This document shows, one piece after another, positions 60,069 to 64,000 of a DNA stretch of 64,000 nucleotides; position 1 is the first letter of the stretch; every line of letters begins with the position of its first letter. Below the pieces are notes generated by a model that made no database searches, was not told the DNA's origin, and saw only the letters and a list, made by a program, of their open reading frames with translations. Location: contig JBBBDQ010000191.1 of NCBI GenBank assembly GCA_037127315.1, forward strand, positions 15,299,001-15,363,000, written 5' to 3'. Both the position numbers and the translations under genes were made by a program. Origin of the DNA: Ascarosepion bandense (taxonomy: Eukaryota > Mollusca > Cephalopoda > Sepiida > Sepiidae).

Positions 60069-61568
60069 CTGAAAATAAAAACAAAAGTTTATGAATATAA
60101 AACTTATTTGCCTAGCATAAATAAAAAGATTTAAAATAAATAAAAATTTAATCTAATAATGATTTTATCAAATTTTCATTTGCTAAATGTGTTCTTGAAT
60201 AGAAAAGCAACTTGTATTTTTACAGGAACAAGCTAATAATACAAATAAGGTATAGTTACTAACTTCTCTGCTATAATCTTTAAGTATTTCATTAAATACA
60301 AAAATAAAAAAACCTGATAATATTAATAGTTCTTTTTAAAAACTGGTACCAGAGATGAGTATTTTCAGTCTAATCTAATGTAGAGTCAGTCAGTTAAGTG
60401 TCATACGTGAAACACACTTGGGCAATCATGTCTCGAAAGAGACATAACTGACTGGGCAGAAGATTATCCCGCAGTAGGTTGCCATTGCTTTCTGCGGTAG
60501 ACTGGTTGCCGACCAAGGCTATAGAACCCAATCTGTCCTGCTATTTAACCCATAACTGGAAGGAAGAGACGGATTAATACCTTTCCCAAGGGTATTTGCA
60601 CGTAAGTGAATGCAATGAATTCAGCTGGAATTCGAACTCGGCTCTCCGATTTCTTGTTCCGAGCTGATATCCACTGGACCACCAAGAGACCTCACTTATT
60701 TTTTTAAAAAGAAAGGAGTGTTCATACAAGAGTGGAGGCAGAAGCAATGATTGCCATTTTCTTTTAGGGAATTATGATCTAAATGTAAGAATTAATTTTG
60801 CTTTAATAAGGTAATTCAACCAAATGTTTTAAAAAATAAAGTTGTAAAAATTACAACAACATTTTGGGGGGGGGGGGAAGTCATTTCCTAAACAATACAA
60901 TTTTATTAAACTACTAAGGAAAAACTTTTTTTTTTTTTATATAATTCCAAATCAAGCCCTGTGCAGAGGAAAGTTCAGATGTCATAGAAAACTATTTTTG
61001 ATTAATTAAAAATCCATTTTTTGTATAACAAGAAACTGAACTTTTAAAATCTTATTTTCTTATCCAAAACAAAAATAAATTCATCAGTTTATATTTTTTG
61101 CTTTTTTGTGTGTCACGTACAAATATTCTAAAAGAAAGTGCTACAGAAGCAAAATTTTTCACACCTTCTTCAGGGACTGCTCGTTTCTTGAGATAACTGG
61201 TAGAACGGGTTTCTGTAGATTCTTCTTTCGCGACCCCATTATAGGATGTGCCAATTGGGAACTCTCCATCTATGTTGCACACCTGAAATAATGCAATAAT
61301 CACTACTCATGATTACCTGTTACATTACCGAAGAAAAAAATAAAATAAAATAAAGTAAAAAAAAAAAATTCACTCACATCTTAGATGTTAAACCAGAGAC
61401 ACATACCTTGAATTCTAAGAGTTTGTTGAGAATAAGAGCATCTATTTGATCACCTTCCCAAATACATCCAATATGTTCCGGTTTATGAGGTAAGCATTGT
61501 TGCTTCCTTTGACGTTCCCAGCTTTCTGCTTTAGCAGCTTGGCGTGCCTTCAACATTTCTGGAGTGAC
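58894..61568 (-). CDS. CHAF1A: Chromatin assembly factor 1 subunit A (CAF-1 p150), C-terminal three exons
   Basis: CAF-1 deposits newly made H3-H4 behind the replication fork, and p150 is its large scaffold subunit, bound to PCNA and DNA in the nucleus. Exons in transcript order are 61568-61407, 61282-61165 and 60068-58894, with GT-AG junctions in frame; 484 residues. The first carries LKARQAAKAESWERQRKQQ and EHIGCIWEGD, which matches the segment after the p150 acidic region (WDEF...IGCVW type). The last carries the DNA-binding winged-helix region: MPDLIKFIHGNRAGIKKLV, then IISKRQLDKKITTIAVREKR and FPKICWYVHQEVLKQYGLEN. A Ser/Thr-rich tail of about 265 residues contains a duplicated QMSILSF motif. 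The N-terminus, coiled coil and acidic region lie beyond 64000. Repeats fill the introns. Confidence 0.87.
60386..60690 (-). repeat. S1 tRNA-derived SINE in a CHAF1A intron
   Basis: Complete copy: tail CAGTCAGTTAAGTGTCATAC, GTCTCGAAAGAGACATAAC, GCAGTAGGTTGCCATTGC, GCCGACCAAGGCTATAGAAC, head near 60685 with the - strand B box. Lies in the intron between the last two exons, in the same orientation as the gene. Confidence 0.88.
61165..61282 (-). CDS. CHAF1A: CHAF1A internal exon
   Basis: 118 bases, phase 0 in and one base carried out. Encodes VCNIDGEFPIGTSYNGVAKE, ESTETRSTSYLKKRAVPEE. Donor G followed by GTGTGA. Confidence 0.82.
61407..61568 (-). CDS. CHAF1A: CHAF1A internal exon
   Basis: 162 bases (54 codons), phase 0 at both ends. 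Encodes VTPEMLKARQAAKAESWERQ and LPHKPEHIGCIWEGDQID. Acceptor CATTCCAG, donor AAG followed by GTATGT. Confidence 0.85.
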
Positions 61569-61879
61569 CTGGAATGAGAGACAATGGAATTACAAAACTT
61601 ATGCAAAATGAAACTTGGGAAAGAAAATAAATATTAAATATTTATGAAAGATACAGTTTTGTGTTAAATGTACAACAATAACTCTTATAAAAGATAACTT
61701 TAAACTATCCAGGATAATTGATAATTTTTTAATTCATGTATTTAAGAAATGTCAAATAACATTCAAACCTTTGAATAGTTCTTTATCCTTTCATGAAGCT
61801 TCATGCAAAGTTACTGAAAACTTTGCAATCTTGTCACCAAGTGTTCAACTTGTTAAAAGATCAAATATGTAACGACTTG

Positions 61880-62720
61880 CCCTAACCAGTATTTAGCCAA
61901 ACTAATTCTACTGAGCACCATATTTTTGTTCCCTCATATTTCTTAATGTATGGAATTAATACGTGGTTATCACACATGAAAACAATTTTGTGTTTTACAT
62001 GCCAAGTCATACAATGGGTCCATATCATGTCGAACCCTCTTAATATAGTTAAGTGCAGCAACTTTGTGGTATCAATTTCATCAATTGCTGGAAGACCTTT
62101 AGAAAGATGTTGAGACATGCCATGTAAGTAGCTATCGAGAGTTCCTTGATATTTACAGGTGCAAGATCTTGCATGCAAATAAACCTCTACCATCATATTC
62201 TATAAATGCTCAATTGGGTTCTTGTCTGGTAAATGTGGTTGCCACACTATTTAAATCTCCAGAATGTTATTCAAACCAATTTTGATCACGTTGGCTAATG
62301 ATACATGAACATTATTGGTGATGGGGTACATAGAATTCCAGGAATGGGTGCAAATGGCCATGTAACAGTGCAATGCAACAGCCACTGCATAGTTAAGAGT
62401 TTAGGCATTGCTGACAGCTGGAATCCTTGGCCGCATGGACTGCACCACATTCAGACCTTACCGTCAATCTGAAACAACTAGAACCATGTTTCATTAGACT
62501 ATATCACATATTGCCAGTCCTCTACTGTTAATTAGTGTTGTTGCAAACCCAGTTGAGGTATTGTGTCCCGTGTTGTAACATATAAAATAAAATAAAAAGA
62601 AAGTGAGTCTTCTATTCCAATTTCATAGAGGCTAAAGAACATTGACCCGCCAGATGCACTGCAAACCATTCCAGCTAAATGGTTCTGGTTGCACTCATTA
62701 AGACCCCACGATTGATCATT
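61880..62720 (-). pseudogene. Tc1-like transposase, degraded, in a CHAF1A intron
   Basis: On the - strand: VEDWQYVI-x-SNETWF (the usual WxxVIWSDE, with the first catalytic Asp changed to Asn), LFQIDGKV, then a region ending QNWFEEHSGDL-like, then LPDKNPIEHL (usual SPDLNPIEHLW) near 62215-62245 and MMVEVYLHARSC. Stops and frameshifts throughout. No terminal inverted repeats identified. Confidence 0.7.
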
Positions 62721-63783
62721 GCACTGCCCATGGTGGTAATGAATCCTGACAGGTATTCCTGGTATACATATCACCCAGGAAGCAAAACAAAAAACATATA
62801 TATTATATATGTGCATGTGATTTTAAGGAGTCCTGTGGCTAACTCATAAAACACAGACAGTGTGTGTATAAGAAAGTGAAAGAATAAATAGATTAAAAGA
62901 CTATTCAAGCATTTACTTTCATAAAGATTACAATGGTTTATAAAAGCATTATATCACTACACAGAAAATTTTCATGTTTCAGAACAATACTGTTTTTCTT
63001 CAGGTGATATTTTAAAATAAATTGTGAAAATGATTTATTTAGAAAATATAACATGAATTCCTGGTTATTGAGAATCTGAAGGGGTTGTAGTTGGAGAATA
63101 TGCTTGTAGGTATGTCAATATTTTTCAATCAAAAATGAGAACTAGGTATGAAGTTGAAGATTTTGGTCATGAAAGGCACCATAGTAGCCTGATGTCATGG
63201 GATGAAACCTTTTAATTTTGTCTGGATAAGAGACATAATTAGACTATACAATATTTAAATGGGTAGACAATTTTTAATAGCGGGTTGGATTTTTTTTTTT
63301 TTTAATAAGATCTTGTACTACCTCATGAGTAAAGGGGCTGAAATGTTTAGGTTAGAATTAAAAGTAATTATGGCATACTAAAGTATATTGTAGTTAACCA
63401 AATAAGTTATTATGTGGGTCATTTATTTTAGTAAAATAATTTTTAATTGAAAGCTTATTTCTTCCTTCATAATCATAAGCTTCCTAAAAAACCTGAACCA
63501 TATGAATTCAAAAGCATAAAAAACTGCACCAGTAGTTGAAAGATTATCTGGTTTTGAAAATAATTTGAAATAATCAACATCATCTTTTAACAAAAGGAGG
63601 AATAATTTCCCAAAACACCTTGACCATGTTGTTTTAAACATAAAAACATCAAAGTGTTTAAGTTTGACAAAACATCTAACTTCTATAAAATTACCACTGA
63701 AGATTATATCACTTTAATTAAAAAAAATTAAAAAATTAACAAAATTATAAAAAGCAAATAACTCATTAATTTACTTGATAAAA
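62721..63783. other. CHAF1A intron sequence
   Basis: AT-rich; no CHAF1A exon for the acidic or coiled-coil region was recognised here, so the upstream exons must be beyond the window. Confidence 0.45.
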
Positions 63784-63785
63784 TC

Positions 63786-63817
<32 letters not shown>

Positions 63818-64000
63818 GCAATCTGTTAGTGTGTGTGACTGTTCCCTATGCACACCTACATTTTTTAAGCTATGCCATTCAAACTTTCTAGGGACATACC
63901 TACAGGGAAGCCAGGTCAACACATGCTTTTTGAGTTTAAGCTCAGCAATTTTCCCTTTTGCACTTTTTGGTCAAGGGACACAATTGTTTACATTTGCTCC
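63784..64000 (+). mobile_element. Helitron-like element, 5' part, cut by window end
   Basis: Begins TC (63784-63785) after A, a (TA)n run, then AAAAGGCAATCTGTTAGTG, GACTGTTCCCTATGCAC, CTTTCTAGGGACATACC, ACAGGGAAGCCAGGTC. It matches 1850-2000 closely, so it is a sister copy of 1787-2376. Confidence 0.6.

Overview
This is a eukaryotic window: AT-rich, intron-rich, and mostly made of interspersed repeats. The gene content (SNAPC3, CHAF1A) is metazoan. The mix of tRNA- and 5S-derived SINEs, mariner/Tc1 remnants, Helitron-like elements and I/Jockey-, CR1- and RTE-like LINEs, together with very long introns, fits a lophotrochozoan, most likely a cephalopod such as an octopus. That assignment is inferred from repeat style and was not tested by a search.

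Two host genes are well supported. On the + strand, nine coding exons (30405-57364) join in frame into a 382-residue SNAPC3 protein (SNAPc subunit 3, SNAP50), ending in the family's Cys-rich zinc-binding block. On the - strand, three exons (61568 down to 58894) encode the C-terminal 484 residues of CHAF1A (CAF-1 p150); the 5' part lies beyond the window. The two genes converge, with about 1.5 kb between stop codons. Two weaker host candidates are a lone exon resembling the start of a GLUT/SLC2 sugar transporter (24625-24744, -) and a two-exon, 56-residue ORF with a signal-peptide-like start nested in SNAPC3 intron 1 (33251-33646, +).

Layout: 1-3500 is a CR1-like LINE (-) interrupted by a 5S-tRNA SINE and a Helitron-like element. 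3860-7150 holds SINEs, LINE ends and a mariner C-terminus. 7265-14500 is a long I/Jockey-type LINE carrying ORF1 zinc knuckles, endonuclease, RT and RNase H. It has been broken by a SINE, two perfect minisatellites, an (AT)n tract and a tandem repeat block. 14680-20345 holds mariner remnants, an unusual RT, a SINE palindrome and a Helitron-like element. 20350-26600 is sparse. 26800-28050 is an RTE-like LINE. 29391-30360 holds a 5S-tRNA SINE and the sequence upstream of SNAPC3. 30400-57400 is SNAPC3, its introns filled with SINEs, mariners, a foldback element, a second RTE-like LINE and LTR-like pieces. 57700-64000 is CHAF1A with SINEs and a Tc1-like remnant.

The main system-level observation concerns the repeats. 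Different SINE heads (5S, tRNA) share 3' tails with resident LINEs: one tail matches the I/Jockey LINE 3' UTR and another matches the CR1-like LINE 3' end. This is the pattern expected when SINEs borrow LINE retrotransposition machinery. I found no evidence for a new host pathway; the most novel-looking items are listed as findings with their tests.
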